A stretch of 64,000 nt of DNA from the NCBI RefSeq assembly GCF_023101765.2, contig NC_064214.1:7508001-7572000 (forward strand). Reading direction: 5' to 3'. The translations under genes were made by a program, and so were the position numbers. The notes beneath the pieces are model-generated. The model made no database searches and was not told the DNA's origin. It saw only the letters and a program-made list of their open reading frames with translations. Below, piece by piece: positions 49,964-61,496 of the stretch. Position 1 is the first letter of the stretch. Each line of letters begins with the position of its first letter. Source of the stretch: Spodoptera frugiperda (Eukaryota > Arthropoda > Insecta > Lepidoptera > Noctuidae).

Positions 49964-50441
49964 AAAACGGATTATTTGTTTAATTTTTTGGTTGGAGTAA
50001 AGTACTCTAGGATTTTTCAAGATCAGAGAAATCAATATGCCATTCCTTAAGCCCATACAATTAGAAATAAACACAGTCAATAGACCTGATAGCATCTAAT
50101 TTCGCTCGAGTACTTCCAACTTTTTTTAAACAGGGATCCTGAAACTGTCCTTCAGAATGTCCTTGAAACATCAGATATCGGACAATGAGGATCCGAACTG
50201 TCTAATATCACGTGATTTATGTCTGTACCCCACACTTTTGTCCGGGAATCAAACGTCGAAGTGCGAATTTATAGGATTTACTTATAAAAGGACTGGATGA
50301 ATAAATGATTGGGCTGGGTCCTTGGAATGAGAATTTATTAAAATGGAACCGAATTGAAGGCTGGTAACAATCAATATTGAAGTTTAAAGCTTTATTTGGA
50401 GGTGGGTGTGTCTAGTTGGGTTGGGGGTTCAGTTCTGAATA

Positions 50442-50600
50442 TTGTTTTTTTTTTAGCCCGCACACTAGGATTTTCGTGTGTCGTGGGTGCCTAGACCCGA
50501 AACTACTATTTGTGGGCCACACAAAGAGTTGCTCTGTGCGGGAATCTAATCCGCTACACGTTGTGCGACAGACAAGTGAGTCACGGCGCCAACCCGCCAA
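50442..50600 (-). mobile_element. SINE family S1, with poly-T (reverse poly-A) end
   Basis: A T run, then CCGCACACTAGGATTTTCG, TAGACCCGAAACTAC and GAATCTAATCCGC near the head. Confidence 0.88.
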
Positions 50601-50849
50601 CCGAGTAGTGTAATAAAAATGCTATTATAGTAAATTAAAAATTACTAATTCATACATGGTACCAAAGCCTGTAGGACGCTTATATTCTTCACACAACCTA
50701 GCGATTGAAACGTTTTAAATCTCCTGCTAAGCAGTCACTCTCATCCTCACTTCATCAAGAAGACAAATTAAAACCATACCCCACCACCCACCACTCATGC
50801 TTCACTTACTGAAACTCCTTACCAAAGTCTCAAGCCTAGCAACATCGTT

Positions 50850-50915
50850 CACCCACACACACACACACATATATCTACGTATATATAAATAAGTATGTAT
50901 GTATGTACAGCTAGT
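50850..50915 (+). repeat. CA and TATG microsatellites
   Basis: A CACACA run near 50855-50868, then TATGTATGTATGTA near 50893. Confidence 0.8.
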
Positions 50916-51411
50916 AATAAACTTATCAAGTTACGAAGCTTCTAGACTCTTCAACTTGAAGTTGGTATCGGAAACTAGATCTGTTAGACTTTACTTGAGA
51001 GTACATAGAGGTATATAAAGAAGTATATAAGGACCATGTGGGCTGAAACTTATTACATATTTGGCTGGAGTTACATATCGTATGTCTTAACACAAAATTT
51101 GTTTTGTTTGGTTCTATTTTCGCGATGTTATCGATAGGAAATTGACTGACTTGGTGCTTGAATAATAAATGTGGATGCCTAAGTTTGTTTAGTTAACATG
51201 TGTTGGGTAAGTAGTTAGCTATTCTTGCTTGGAAGATATAAATAGATATTGTTTGGAAAAGCATACGTTTCCTGTATTTTAATTATAACGTTGTGTACCT
51301 ATACATAATTATGTATAATTACGTTTGAATCTATGTGGTAATCAGTAACAGACTAATTATGTTGGAATCAATTTAGTAGTACTGTTTTTAGATCACTTAT
51401 ATCATACCCAG

Positions 51412-51541
51412 ATTTGTAAATCCCACTCAGGGCTCCGGCTCGAAGAGCAAGAGTAGGAACCGGGTGGTTTTAGTTTAGTGAGAATCTGACATTCTCTCTC
51501 ACCTCACCCAAAGGGAAAAAGTTATTCGATGATTTCCTCCA
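51412..51541 (+). repeat. Repeat family C
   Basis: GGGCTCCGGCTCGAAGAGC and CACCTCACCCAAAGGG. Confidence 0.8.
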
Positions 51542-51794
51542 AAAAACTAAAATAAAAAGAAACTTGTGAATCCCCAGCCTTAGTACCAAATTACTGTCCT
51601 AATAACAGTCTTTGAACCAAATAGTTCAAATTCCAGAGATACCTACCAAAACTAGTAACTCAATATTGAAAAAGTTGTCGATTCAAAAGCCCAATGTTTT
51701 CAAGATACGGGCTAAAAGTAAATATAGTACTTCAACATACAAGTAAAACAAGAAATAATGTCGTAAGAGGTTGACTATTTTTTTCTTTTTTCTT

Positions 51795-51860
51795 TTTAAT
51801 TGGGGACTTTTATACAAAGTATATGCCAGTCCCATCGGATGTTATAAACGTACTAACTAC
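51795..51860 (+). repeat. Short dispersed repeat, copy 2
   Basis: AATTGGGGACTTTTATAC and CAGTCCCATCGG resemble 25265-25330. Confidence 0.4.
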
Positions 51861-53165
51861 TTTTAACTACAAAAATAATGTAAACCCGTTAGATATACAT
51901 AGATTGCACTACTAACCACAAGGTCCTTTGCCTTCCTTATTTTTTGCAGATATCATTATATTGCATGATATTTTGTTTTTATTATATTAAATGTAAATAA
52001 GAGATGAACATTTTAAACAAAAAATCATATAAAATTTACAAACAGTAATAAATAACACCACAAACAGTGTCACAGTAAAAATATCATACAAACAAATAAA
52101 TCAACGGACCACAATTCCCCATCACGAAAATATTTTCTCGCAATAAATAACCTAAAACATTTCCAGTTAGCCAGTTTTTGGTACACGAAGCCTGAAAATG
52201 TTCATGTAATATCGTATAAATGAAGGAATCGACATAAAAGGCATTATATTATAGCCACTTGATGATATCCAGACGAGTGCCCGAGGCTGGACGATAGAAT
52301 TGCCCGCAATCCCGAATCCCGACGAAATTTAGCCGCAAGATTATTACGGTTTCAATTTCTGTAATATGTTACTGCGAAAATCCGGATCAAGTTAATCCTT
52401 GGACTTTCCAGGTTAATACTTTGATTTTCTGCTCTATTGGTATAAGATAGCGCTTCTAGTTTTGGTATTTTGATAAATTGATTTATTTGAAAAATAAGAC
52501 GACTTTAGTGTATTTTTATTTTAAATCTCAATGGATTACTGAACCTAATGACATTTATATTTCTCGAAATTTTACGTTCAAAATAAAATATCTTTACCTA
52601 TTTTCTTATTAAATCTTTTTATAAAATTGTCTAGAAAGACCTTAAATTCACTTAAAATCAAACTTTACCAGCAACATACACAATTTTCTGCCCCAACATG
52701 ATAGATGGTTGCGTAAAAGTAACGCATTTACGTCTAAGTAAGATTTCATGTTGGAATTTTTTGAATTTTTGCTACAATACTGTTGAAGCTGCCTAACAAT
52801 AAATTGTTTGGTCTACTTTACCGGCTCGTATGTGTAATGTGGGCATTAAATTATGGCATGTAATTTGTGTTAACTTTGTAATATTAATATTACGTTTCTT
52901 ATGAGTTATTTCTAGGGCTGATGTTGAAGTGTCGTGTTTTCTTTCTAAGATGTTTTTGTTGTTACTTTTTACGTTTTAGAAATGTTTTAGTTTCTGTTAT
53001 GTTAGTAAAGTGGTCGTTAACAGAGTTCTTGAATTGATTTATAACATCAATAGCATTGAGTTTATTAATGTCGACATTGTCAATACTAACACGGAGTCTT
53101 GAACTGTAATATACTGACTTTATTGTAAATGACTATCGGCGTAATTTACAGGAGATTCTTCACTC

Positions 53166-53375
53166 TATTTCACCATCAACAGCCGGAAATGTCCACTGTT
53201 GGACTAAGGACTAGAGGGGAGGTCCTTTCCACACCAAACGACAGCTCGCTACCTGCAACCACTAGCTCCCCACGACTCTAGCAATGTCGGTAGTCCATCT
53301 AGGGGAAATCTGCCCACGCTTCGTCTTTAGGGCCATGGTCTACACTCGATCAGTTTCCTGGCCCATCGGGCGTCA
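53166..53375 (-). repeat. RTE-like LINE 3' end
   Basis: CATCAACAGCCGGAAATGTCC at one end; GTCCATCTAGGGGAAATCTGC and CCTGGCCCATCGGGCG towards the other. On the minus strand these are remnants of an endonuclease-reverse transcriptase C-terminus. Confidence 0.75.
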
Positions 53376-54294
53376 ATATAATATACCTTTTCTTATTCAA
53401 TCTCATTCTCTTTTCATCCCATTATCCCTATACAATAAACTACAGAAATATATAGGACCAAATACTGAACAATACCACTATTCTTAGCTGAAACTCCTCA
53501 GCTATTGTTAGCGAAGTTTCCATGGCAACCATTCTGAACTTACTTCAGCATGTGAATTGCTTATGTGGCTGTGAAGTTATTTCACAGTCTCTTGTCTCCA
53601 TGCAAGTTTAAACTTTCTGTTCTTTTGTTAAAGTTGAGATTTCAATGGAGTGGTTGATATGTTTTAAACTTTGACGGTGTGTGTCTGTTATCTATTCACT
53701 AGTATTTTAAGGAATACAATCCGTCAGACATTTTAGATTAATTTTTAAGCTTATTGAAAATTATTAATGTTATAAATAATAGATAACAAAGCCATAATCA
53801 GCTTATAGATACTCAGGGTATTGAAATAAATAATCAACCAAAATAAAGATTTCCTTTGTTACTAAAAAAACTCTTACTCTTATAACACGAATATACCAAA
53901 ACGCCTTTCATAATTTTATTCTAGACAAAAAAGTTTCGCCTTAATTCATAAAATTAATGTCAAGATGGAACATAACTTCGAGCCTTACTTTAGAATATTA
54001 AATTCCTAACTTCGTTACTTTTGCAAGGCTTTTATAATTAACATTCCCTAATTATTCTAGCACCAATTTCTAGATGTTCCAACTAGACTGGAACTACAAA
54101 TTTGATTCTGTCAACGGCACAGGTAAAATAATTACATCCCTTTCATTACGAAAACGATTTTCAATATTTATTTATTAACCGAGAACTAATTTTAGTATTT
54201 TGTTTGACCTGGCTTGGCTTGTATATCGAGTAGTCGGCAATGTGACTGCTGATTTAGGTATCGAGTTTAAGTTGCAGGGCATTTAAAATATATG

Positions 54295-54469
54295 TGTAGA
54301 ATGTAATTTGAATTTCGCGCCTTTTTCTGTCAACTTACGCTTGACCTTTTTATTTTCCCGCGCTCTCTCTACTCCGTGACATCGTAGTGTACGCGTCTAT
54401 ATTTTTATTGTAAAACATAAAACAGTTTAAATACAAGTTAAACCAAGTGAATAGTCGTTTAATTTATCA
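54295..54469 (+). repeat. 5' LTR of copia element
   Basis: It begins TGTAGAATG and ends TTTATCA. It matches 58598-58772 except for one extra A near the TTGTAAAACAT stretch and one missing A in the later TTTAAATAC stretch. Confidence 0.96.
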
Positions 54470-54483
54470 GGTTATGGGCCCAG
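54470..54483 (+). other. Primer binding site, half-tRNA initiator-Met type
   Basis: Directly after the LTR, GGTTATGGGCCCAG is complementary over all 14 bases to the anticodon stem-loop of insect initiator tRNA-Met. Known copia elements prime from an internal cut of this tRNA rather than its 3' end, and this site follows that rule. Confidence 0.88.
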
Positions 54484-54642
54484 TAAAGCTCAGAAATAAA
54501 GACAGTGCAAAATATAGTAGTGAAAAGTGAAAATAAGACTTTGAATGTGAACATAACCTCATACGCCGACAAAATTTTTTTCTCAAACGGACTTGTGAAG
54601 TGTTTTCGTATAAGTGAATATAACTGAGTTTAATTGTGTAAA

Positions 54643-57600
54643 ATGGCAGCAAATAATCAAATGGCATTAATTGAAAAGTTAACCGGCCGTGAAAACTATG
54701 CAACTTGGCGATTTGCAGTGAAAACTTACCTGCAACACGAGGAGCTGTGGGACTGCATCGAATCCGACACAGACACTCCAGTTGATAAGAAACGAGACAC
54801 AAAGGCTAAAACGAAGATAATTCTCTTAGTCGATCCAATAAACTATGTACACATTCAAGAGGCCAGCACTGCAAAAGAAGTTTGGAATAAGCTGTCGAGA
54901 GCCTTCGACGACTCTGGGCTGACACGCCGAGTGGGTCTGCTGCGTGATCTTTGCAACACGTCGCTAACTGGATGTCAAAATGTAGAAGAATACGTAAGCA
55001 AAATAATGAGTACTGCTCACAAGCTCAGAAACATTGGTTTTGCTGTAGACGACGAGTGGCTCGGCACACTGCTGCTCTCCGGTCTGCCTGAATCCTATCA
55101 ACCAATGATTATAGCAATAGAAAGCTCTGGCATGAAGATAACATCAGATTCAGTTAAGTCAAAGCTATTACAAGATGTTAGACAACCTGACAATACATCT
55201 ACAGCATTTGTGGCTGATAAGAAAACACACAACTATAAAAAGAAACCATCAAAAGGCCCTAGGTGCTACTCTTGTAATAAATATGGTCATAAAAGTCCGG
55301 AATGCAAATCCAAAACCAAAGATACACAACAAAAGTCAGGCAAATCATCTTATGCTGCCGTGTTCATTGCAACTACTAGTCAAGATGATGCATGGTATGT
55401 GGATTCAGGTGCATCTTCACATATGACCAGACATAAGACTTTGATACAAAATATAACAACTCCTGTCATACAAAACATAAGAGTTGCAGACAATAAAGTG
55501 TTATCTGTGCAATGCTCTGGAGAAGTGAGCTTAGATGTCTATAATGACAGATGTGAAGAGAATAAAGTACTATTCACTAATGTACTATGTGTTCCTGAAC
55601 TCGCCACAAATCTGATTTCAGTGAGTCAGATAATCCGAAGTGGTGGCCAAGTAAGATTCAACGAAGAAGGCTGTGTTATTATGAACAGTAAAGGTCAGAT
55701 AGTAGCAACAGCAAGTGCAGTCAACAACATGTACCGGCTAAATATGTCTGGAAGAGGCTATGCATGCATGTCAGATGTTGAAGAAAAAGATCCTTACTTA
55801 TGGCATCAGAGAATGGGACACCTGAATTTTCACAGTCTCAGCAAAATGACTGAAAATACTGACCATGTAATTTTCCCGAACAAAATAGAAGATCTGACAT
55901 GTGTCACATGTAAAGAAGGTAAACAGACACGACTACCTTTTAAGAGTAAAGGCTCAAGGGCTAGTAACATACTCGATCTGGTTCACTCTGACATATGTGG
56001 GCCTATGGAAACAGAAACACTAGGAGGTTCCAAATACTTCATTACATTTCTTGATGACCATTCGAAGAAGATACATGTTTACTTTCTCCGAAACAAGTCT
56101 GATGCTCTGGAAAAGTTTAAAGAATTTAAACATGAAGTCGAAAATCAGAAGAATGCTCGTATAAAAGTCCTACGAACTGACAACGGCTTGGAATATGTCA
56201 ACAAGAGTTTCTCCGACTATCTGAAAAGTGCTGGTATTATACACCAAACTACCACGCATTATACGCCAGAACAAAATGGGACTGCTGAGCGTATGAATAG
56301 GACTCTTGTTGAAAGAGCGAAGTGCATGCTCCTTAATGCAAACTTACCCAAACAATACTGGGGTGAAGCAATACACACCGCTGCCTATGTCGTCAATCGT
56401 TCACCGACTAAGTCCTTGTCGTTCAAAACTCCTGAAGAATTTGGGTTTTTATGGACAGAACAGAAACCGAATATAAGTCACATGCGTATATTTGGCTGTG
56501 AAGCAATGGTACACCTGCCCAAAGAGAAACGTAAGAAATGGGACCCCAAAGCTCAAAAAATGATTTTCATCGGGTACTGTGATCACACCAAGGGTTACAG
56601 ATTTATAATACCTGGCACACGAAGAGTAGTCAAAAGCAGGGATGCTACATTCCTAGAATCAACTGTAAAGAGAGATTATGTTCCTGTGGAATTGTCGACG
56701 AATCCTGCAACAAATAATGACAACATTATTCAGAAGGAAGCAGAAGAAAGTGACACTAACAATGATTCATATGAAACTGTGTTAGAAGAGAACAGATCTA
56801 CTTCAGACAGTGATTACTTACCTGACACCAGAATTGAAGCTCCTGTCGCCAGCAACATGACCCTGAGACCTAGAAAGAAAATAAATAAACACAATATAAA
56901 TACAGAAAGTTCAGATGAAAGTACTTACCTTTGCCAACATGAAGAGACTCTCGCAGATGTTCCAGTAACATACAGAGAAGCTGTAAATTCTATTGATAAA
57001 GAAAAATGGGAAAAGTCCATAAGTGAAGAACTACATTCCCATCAGAAAAACAATACCTGGACATTGGTTGAAAAACCCCCAAATGCCAAAATAATTGGAT
57101 GCAAATGGGTGTTCCGTATCAAAGATGAACCAACAGGTCCTCGCTTCAAATCTCGACTATGTGCTAAAGGATATGCACAAACTGCAGGTATAGACTACCA
57201 GGAAACCTTTGCACCAACAGTGAGGTATGATTCCATTCGATTATTGTTATCCACAGCTGTTCAACATAATTTCAATATTATTCAACTTGATGTCAAGACG
57301 GCGTTCTTATACGGCGAACTAGAAGAAACAATCTACATGTCTCCACCAGAGGGCCTGCCGTGTGAAGAAAATATGGTATGTAAACTTAACAAATCATTAT
57401 ATGGTTTAAAACAGGCCCCTCGCTGCTGGAATAATAAATTCAATTCAGTATTGAAAAAGTTTGGCTTTGTTAACAGTTCAGCCGATCAATGTGTCTATGT
57501 TGGTCTAGTTAATAATAAGAAATGCTATCTTTGCCTCTATGTGGATGATGGATTGTTATTCTCAATAGATGAATTTGCATTAAAGGAAATAACCAAAGAT

Positions 57601-57699
57601 CTGAAAACTATATTTGAAATTAAAGTTTTGAATGTTCCAAGTAACTTTGTGGGAATGCAAATAGAAATGCTTGATAACTGTATTTGTACATCAGACTAA
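54643..57699 (+). CDS. Copia gag-pol polyprotein (gag, protease, integrase, reverse transcriptase)
   Basis: The first ATG is at 54643, about 160 bases after the primer site; the same frame extends three codons further upstream but only from a TTG. The product is 1,018 residues. Seen in order (numbering from the ATG): a gag N-terminal domain (LTGRENYATWRF near 13); a CCHC zinc knuckle at about 208-221; aspartic protease DSGA at 254-257; an integrase zinc domain with His388, His393, Cys420 and Cys423; an integrase core with Asp450, Asp513 and Glu549, where the last two are 35 residues apart; and reverse transcriptase with Asp883 and YVDD ending at 969. It copies element RNA to DNA and inserts it. 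The frame stops at 57697-57699 before RNase H, whereas copia-type elements normally continue in one frame. Confidence 0.95.
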   Translation: MAANNQMALIEKLTGRENYATWRFAVKTYLQHEELWDCIESDTDTPVDKKRDTKAKTKIILLVDPINYVHIQEASTAKEVWNKLSRAFDDSGLTRRVGLLRDLCNTSLTGCQNVEEYVSKIMSTAHKLRNIGFAVDDEWLGTLLLSGLPESYQPMIIAIESSGMKITSDSVKSKLLQDVRQPDNTSTAFVADKKTHNYKKKPSKGPRCYSCNKYGHKSPECKSKTKDTQQKSGKSSYAAVFIATTSQDDAWYVDSGASSHMTRHKTLIQNITTPVIQNIRVADNKVLSVQCSGEVSLDVYNDRCEENKVLFTNVLCVPELATNLISVSQIIRSGGQVRFNEEGCVIMNSKGQIVATASAVNNMYRLNMSGRGYACMSDVEEKDPYLWHQRMGHLNFHSLSKMTENTDHVIFPNKIEDLTCVTCKEGKQTRLPFKSKGSRASNILDLVHSDICGPMETETLGGSKYFITFLDDHSKKIHVYFLRNKSDALEKFKEFKHEVENQKNARIKVLRTDNGLEYVNKSFSDYLKSAGIIHQTTTHYTPEQNGTAERMNRTLVERAKCMLLNANLPKQYWGEAIHTAAYVVNRSPTKSLSFKTPEEFGFLWTEQKPNISHMRIFGCEAMVHLPKEKRKKWDPKAQKMIFIGYCDHTKGYRFIIPGTRRVVKSRDATFLESTVKRDYVPVELSTNPATNNDNIIQKEAEESDTNNDSYETVLEENRSTSDSDYLPDTRIEAPVASNMTLRPRKKINKHNINTESSDESTYLCQHEETLADVPVTYREAVNSIDKEKWEKSISEELHSHQKNNTWTLVEKPPNAKIIGCKWVFRIKDEPTGPRFKSRLCAKGYAQTAGIDYQETFAPTVRYDSIRLLLSTAVQHNFNIIQLDVKTAFLYGELEETIYMSPPEGLPCEENMVCKLNKSLYGLKQAPRCWNNKFNSVLKKFGFVNSSADQCVYVGLVNNKKCYLCLYVDDGLLFSIDEFALKEITKDLKTIFEIKVLNVPSNFVGMQIEMLDNCICTSD

Positions 57700-58495
57700 A
57701 TATATAGAACAAATGTTACATAAGTTTAATATGATTGATGCCAATACCAACAGCGTTCCGGTCGATCCTCACATGAAGCTGCAGAAAGGAGAGGGAGAGC
57801 CTGAGAAAAACATACCATACCGAGAGGCAGTGGGCTCCCTCATGCACCTGGCCATTGTGAGTCGACCAGATATCATGTTTGCTGTCAGTCTGGTGAGTCG
57901 TTTTCTTAATTGTTACACACAAATGCACTGGAATGCAGTCAAAAAGATATTCAAATACCTAAAAGCTACCAAGGATTATGGATTGTGTTACACAAAGACC
58001 ACACAGACATCAGAAATCACTGGCTACAGCGACGCTGACTATGCAAACGATTTAGATACACGACGCTCCGTCACTGGCTATGTTTTTATGAAGAGTGGTG
58101 CAGCAGTAACTTGGTCTAGCCAAAAGCAACAAACTGTAGCTCTATCTACAACAGAGGCCGAGTTCATGGCAGCTTGTGCAGCCACCAAAGAGGCCATGTG
58201 GATCAAACAGCTACTCAGTGATATTGGTGAATATAAACAAGACACATTGTGCCTTCATTTAGACAATCAGAGTGCTATCAGTGTTATAAAGAATGTAAAC
58301 TTTCATAAACGGTGTAAACACATTGAAACTAAATATCACTTTATTAAGGAGAAGTATCATCAAAAATTAATTTCACTTATGTTTGTTAACAGTAACAACC
58401 AATTTGCAGATATACTTACCAAGGGCTTAGCCAAAGATAAATTTGTATTTTTGAGATCTAAACTAGGAATGTGTTCATATAATTCTTTGGTATAA
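57665..58495 (+). pseudogene. Detached RNase H end of copia pol, shifted by one base
   Basis: This frame is +1 relative to the gag-pol frame and is open from just after a stop at 57662-57664 to a stop at 58493-58495. It has no suitable ATG at its start. It carries the end of reverse transcriptase and the RNase H domain: a YSDADYA motif, a TTEAEFMA motif and an LDNQSA motif, all with expected acidic residues, followed by the usual His-Ile-Glu-Thr-Lys tail. The break must lie in the 32-base overlap 57665-57696. The sequence before and after is undamaged, so a single recent one-base insertion or deletion is the simplest reading; programmed shifting at this spot is not usual for copia. Confidence 0.9.
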
Positions 58496-58589
58496 AACAT
58501 GTTGTTTTGTTAAATATTTTATTTACATAGTATGTAACCGTATATTTAATCTAAAAATGTTGTAGATCTGTTTAATAAGGCTTGAATTC

Positions 58590-58597
58590 AGAGGGAG
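58590..58597 (+). other. Polypurine tract of copia element
   Basis: AGAGGGAG lies immediately before the 3' LTR, where plus-strand DNA synthesis would be primed. Confidence 0.85.
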
Positions 58598-58772
58598 TGT
58601 AGAATGTAATTTGAATTTCGCGCCTTTTTCTGTCAACTTACGCTTGACCTTTTTATTTTCCCGCGCTCTCTCTACTCCGTGACATCGTAGTGTACGCGTC
58701 TATATTTTTATTGTAAACATAAAACAGTTTAAAATACAAGTTAAACCAAGTGAATAGTCGTTTAATTTATCA
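58598..58772 (+). repeat. 3' LTR of copia element
   Basis: It is 175 bp, starts TG, ends CA and is nearly identical to 54295-54469. Confidence 0.96.
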
Positions 58773-58825
58773 ATATACATAGGTGTAATGATAGGTTACA
58801 TTTTCAAAATAGTCAATAGCTTTAT

Positions 58826-58935
58826 CATGTCATTCAGGTTGACTGGTAGAGAATGCCATATAGCATTAAGTTCGCCTTATGTACCACTATTTTATTGTAT
58901 TGTCTACATTAAAGATTAAATAAATAAATAGCAGA
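58826..58935 (+). repeat. LINE-type 3' tail beside the copia element
   Basis: GAGAATGCCATATAGCATTAAG, a TTTTATTGTATTG stretch and AATAAATAAATA end, the usual tail of a common moth LINE. Confidence 0.7.
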
Positions 58936-59409
58936 TTGGAGTCTACTAATTGTTAATATCTGTGCAACAACAAACAAAAATGAGAACAGCTTTGAAAATG
59001 TTCTCTTTTGTTAAAGAAAAAACCAAACGTATCGATATAAAAGGCACCAAGATTTTCCAAAGGTAAAGACTGTTTGGACTAAAGAGATCCCCGTACACTA
59101 TACGATGTTCCCTTCAAAATTATTGCAAGTACCCAAAGCCCTACCGTGACTGCCTGCCATTACGTTAATAACGTTGTTATGATAAAGCGTGCCAGCAAAT
59201 AATGATGGCTGAACCATTTGCGAGTAATTGTGGTGCGTAATGGGAAATATGTTCCGGGATGAAATGCTTATCGAGTTTAGAAATTATGGGGTTGCTTTTT
59301 AAGTGGATTTTGGGTTTTTCTGGCAACATCAGGTTCAAGTGTAAATGTTAATGTACAGAAATTATTCATTGTGTCTAATTATTCCCTTAATTTTATACTG
59401 TATTCAGCA

Positions 59410-59600
59410 GTAGACGTCATTCATCATCATCAGCTTATACTCGTCCACTGCTGGACATAAACCTTTCCAATGGCACGCCACTGAGCTCGATCTTCAGCTC
59501 TACGCATCCAACCACTACCAACCACCTTGCGGATATCGTCACTCCACCTAGCTGGAGGGCCCCCTACACTACGCTTGCTTTCATCGCTAGACTTCATTCA
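59410..59600 (-). repeat. RTE-like LINE, C-terminal coding end
   Basis: The minus strand reads PPARWSDDIRKVVGSGW and then RAIGKVYVQQWT before a stop, the typical C-terminus of lepidopteran endonuclease-reverse transcriptases. Open over about 50 codons, so fairly young. Confidence 0.85.
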
Positions 59601-60111
59601 GCAGATATTATTATCATGATTCGATTGTCAAGCAAAACATACATATGTATTTGTTACTATCGTATTATTTCTCACCAACAAACAACATTCAACATTTCCA
59701 ACACTACTTACAAGCATTTTATTCCCATATTATTACTGTTACACACACAGTTCTACATAAGAATCTATAAGGTATATAACAAAATGTCTTACTTACTTCA
59801 TGTCTCACACACACACAACCATATATTAAGTAAGTACATAAAGACACAATGTTATATTTATTTACTTGTTTACTTCACTTTATGTAAAGGAATAATACAA
59901 GTGTCTTTTGTAGCAAATTATTTTATGTAGTGAGCTGTTTTATTTTCTTTGAAAAAAGGGGTTTCTGTATAGAAGACTGTTATGTGTTCTTATGAGTATT
60001 GTAGTTACATAAATAACATTCGTAGAATCACAAATATCTGGTTTGCTGAAATGGTAGATAAAGCTATTTATTTATGTATGTAATAAGATCATTGTAATAT
60101 GAAAAACCTAA

Positions 60112-60285
60112 GTGTGGAAAGACCCACGCTTCGGTTCGAATGAGCCGGCTCGATTGGAGTGATACCACGGCCTCACAGAAAACTGACGTGAATTATAGTT
60201 GCGTTGTGTTTCGTCGTGTGAGTGAGGTTACCTGGAGGCCCAAATACCTCCTTTCCTAATCCTGATTCCTCAACAACCCTTAACT
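60112..60285 (+). mobile_element. Repeat family D, 5' half
   Basis: GAGCCGGCTCGATTGGAGTG and GAGTGAGGTTACCTGGAGGC. It sits about 155 bases below the candidate start exon at 60445. Confidence 0.85.
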
Positions 60286-60444
60286 CAAAAACCCATTCAT
60301 GTTTGCAACCACTAATACTTTCGAAGCAGCAGATATGTAAATATAACGTCACCTTTCTACACGCGTTTAATTTTCCTAGAAAATTCCATAACCAGCCAAT
60401 ACGAAGTCCTTGACATAAGATGGCTGACAATGGACTTACCTTAC

Positions 60445-60500
60445 CAAACATTGTTGTAGTATTCTTAACAATGGCAACAATAAATCACCATAAGTGTTAC
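60445..60500 (-). CDS. Candidate alternative first coding exon of futsch (mostly 5' UTR plus start codon)
   Basis: On the minus strand a strong acceptor (TTTTTTTGTTGCAG) is followed by 56 bp that end ATG TTT G and then a GTAAGG donor. The start codon has A at -3 and the same frame contains upstream stops, as expected for a real initiator. Ending in phase 1, it would join the exon at 19697-19795 in frame, giving a protein that starts Met-Phe-Gly just before LLSWD. A second donor (GTAAGT) lies five bases further on but would leave phase 0 and break the frame. Such an isoform would lack the strand-rich segment that normally precedes this point in MAP1 proteins. The phase match alone has a one-in-three chance, so this is an inference from signals, not homology. 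Confidence 0.3.
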
Positions 60501-60703
60501 CTGCAACAAAAAAACAAGAATTATAAATAACGTGACATTTACTGAAGTGCGTAAATAGGTGAGTGGGGCAGAAATGGCGATGTATTTTTAGATATTCAGG
60601 TGAAAAAGGGACAGGTATTTTCGTTTGTATTTATTGTTTAATGCTGTTTCTAATTCATTGAATTGATAGCGATTTTTCTATTCTAACATTGTAATAGTAA
60701 TTA

Positions 60704-60835
60704 CCGGGTTACCGGGGCTCCCAGACAGAAAAAATGGCACGCCAAGTAGGAACGGGGTAGTTTTTAGTCAGTCAAAAGTCTGACACACCTTTTCGCCTCG
60801 GCCAAGGTAGGAGAAGAAATTGGATGATTTTTCCC
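60704..60835 (+). repeat. Repeat family C
   Basis: GGGTTACCGGGGCTCC, AAGTAGGAACGGGGTAG and GTCAAAAGTCTGACACACC. Confidence 0.85.
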
Positions 60836-61496
60836 TTATAAAAAAGGTGCAACTCCTGCTTCGAGGGCCAAGCCATTAAAATATCCTATAGTTAATTCGC
60901 AAATGTTACTTAGAATCGTTTTATATCCAGAGATATTACAGAAACATCGATTTTAATATAATTGTAAGTAATTAAGTACCTTAAGCGGCAAGATATAAAA
61001 CTCAAAATGGCAGATTTTGCACAAGAAACAAGAATCGCGCATAAACTTTAGTTTCAGAATAATCTACAACACAATACTATAGAAGTCAAAAGACAGATAA
61101 AGACGAATTTAGCATGAAATAAAGCAAGTCTTACACAAGTAATTACTTGGAACGGGAACTCCATTTCACATGCTAGTTTCGACGTTAATGTACGTCGTCT
61201 GATGTCGTATTTGAATGGCAATTAGGAACGTTGGCTCTCGCTTTGCTGAAGTTTGTAGCTTCTACTCTGAAGACTAATGTTTGTTGATTTGTTTCAAAAA
61301 GTTCGTTGTGTCAATTATTTTCTGTGTTCCAAGAGTAAATACTGATTAAACTTTCTTAATTGGACTTTTAAAGAATAATATTGTATATTATTTCTCGTAT
61401 AGGAACTTATTTTCAGTGTTATTTCGAAAGATCTAATAATAAATAAATATTCTTTATTTTACACCTTAAAGCAATTTAAACGCACGTCACGCTGCC

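Larger units (their letters stand above)
54295..58772 (+). mobile_element. Ty1/copia LTR retrotransposon, nearly intact
   Basis: The 4,478-bp element has two 175-bp LTRs beginning TG and ending CA, a primer site, a gag-pol frame, a polypurine tract and a matching 3' LTR. The LTRs differ only by two compensating one-base length changes in A runs, so the insertion is young. Flanks give an imperfect five-base target duplication (ATATG before, ATATA after). Order of domains is gag, protease, integrase, reverse transcriptase, RNase H, which is diagnostic of copia rather than gypsy. It lies in the same orientation opposite to futsch, within its upstream region. Confidence 0.97.

Noticed and set aside
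57667..57675. CTT-GAT in the copia frame overlap, similar to the first codon of the Ty1 slippery site
   Set aside because: The Ty1 signal needs CUU AGG C and lies between gag and pol; here the following codon and position are wrong.
59616..59930. 104-codon plus-strand frame
   Set aside because: Ile/Tyr/His-rich product typical of translated AT-rich intron; no motif.
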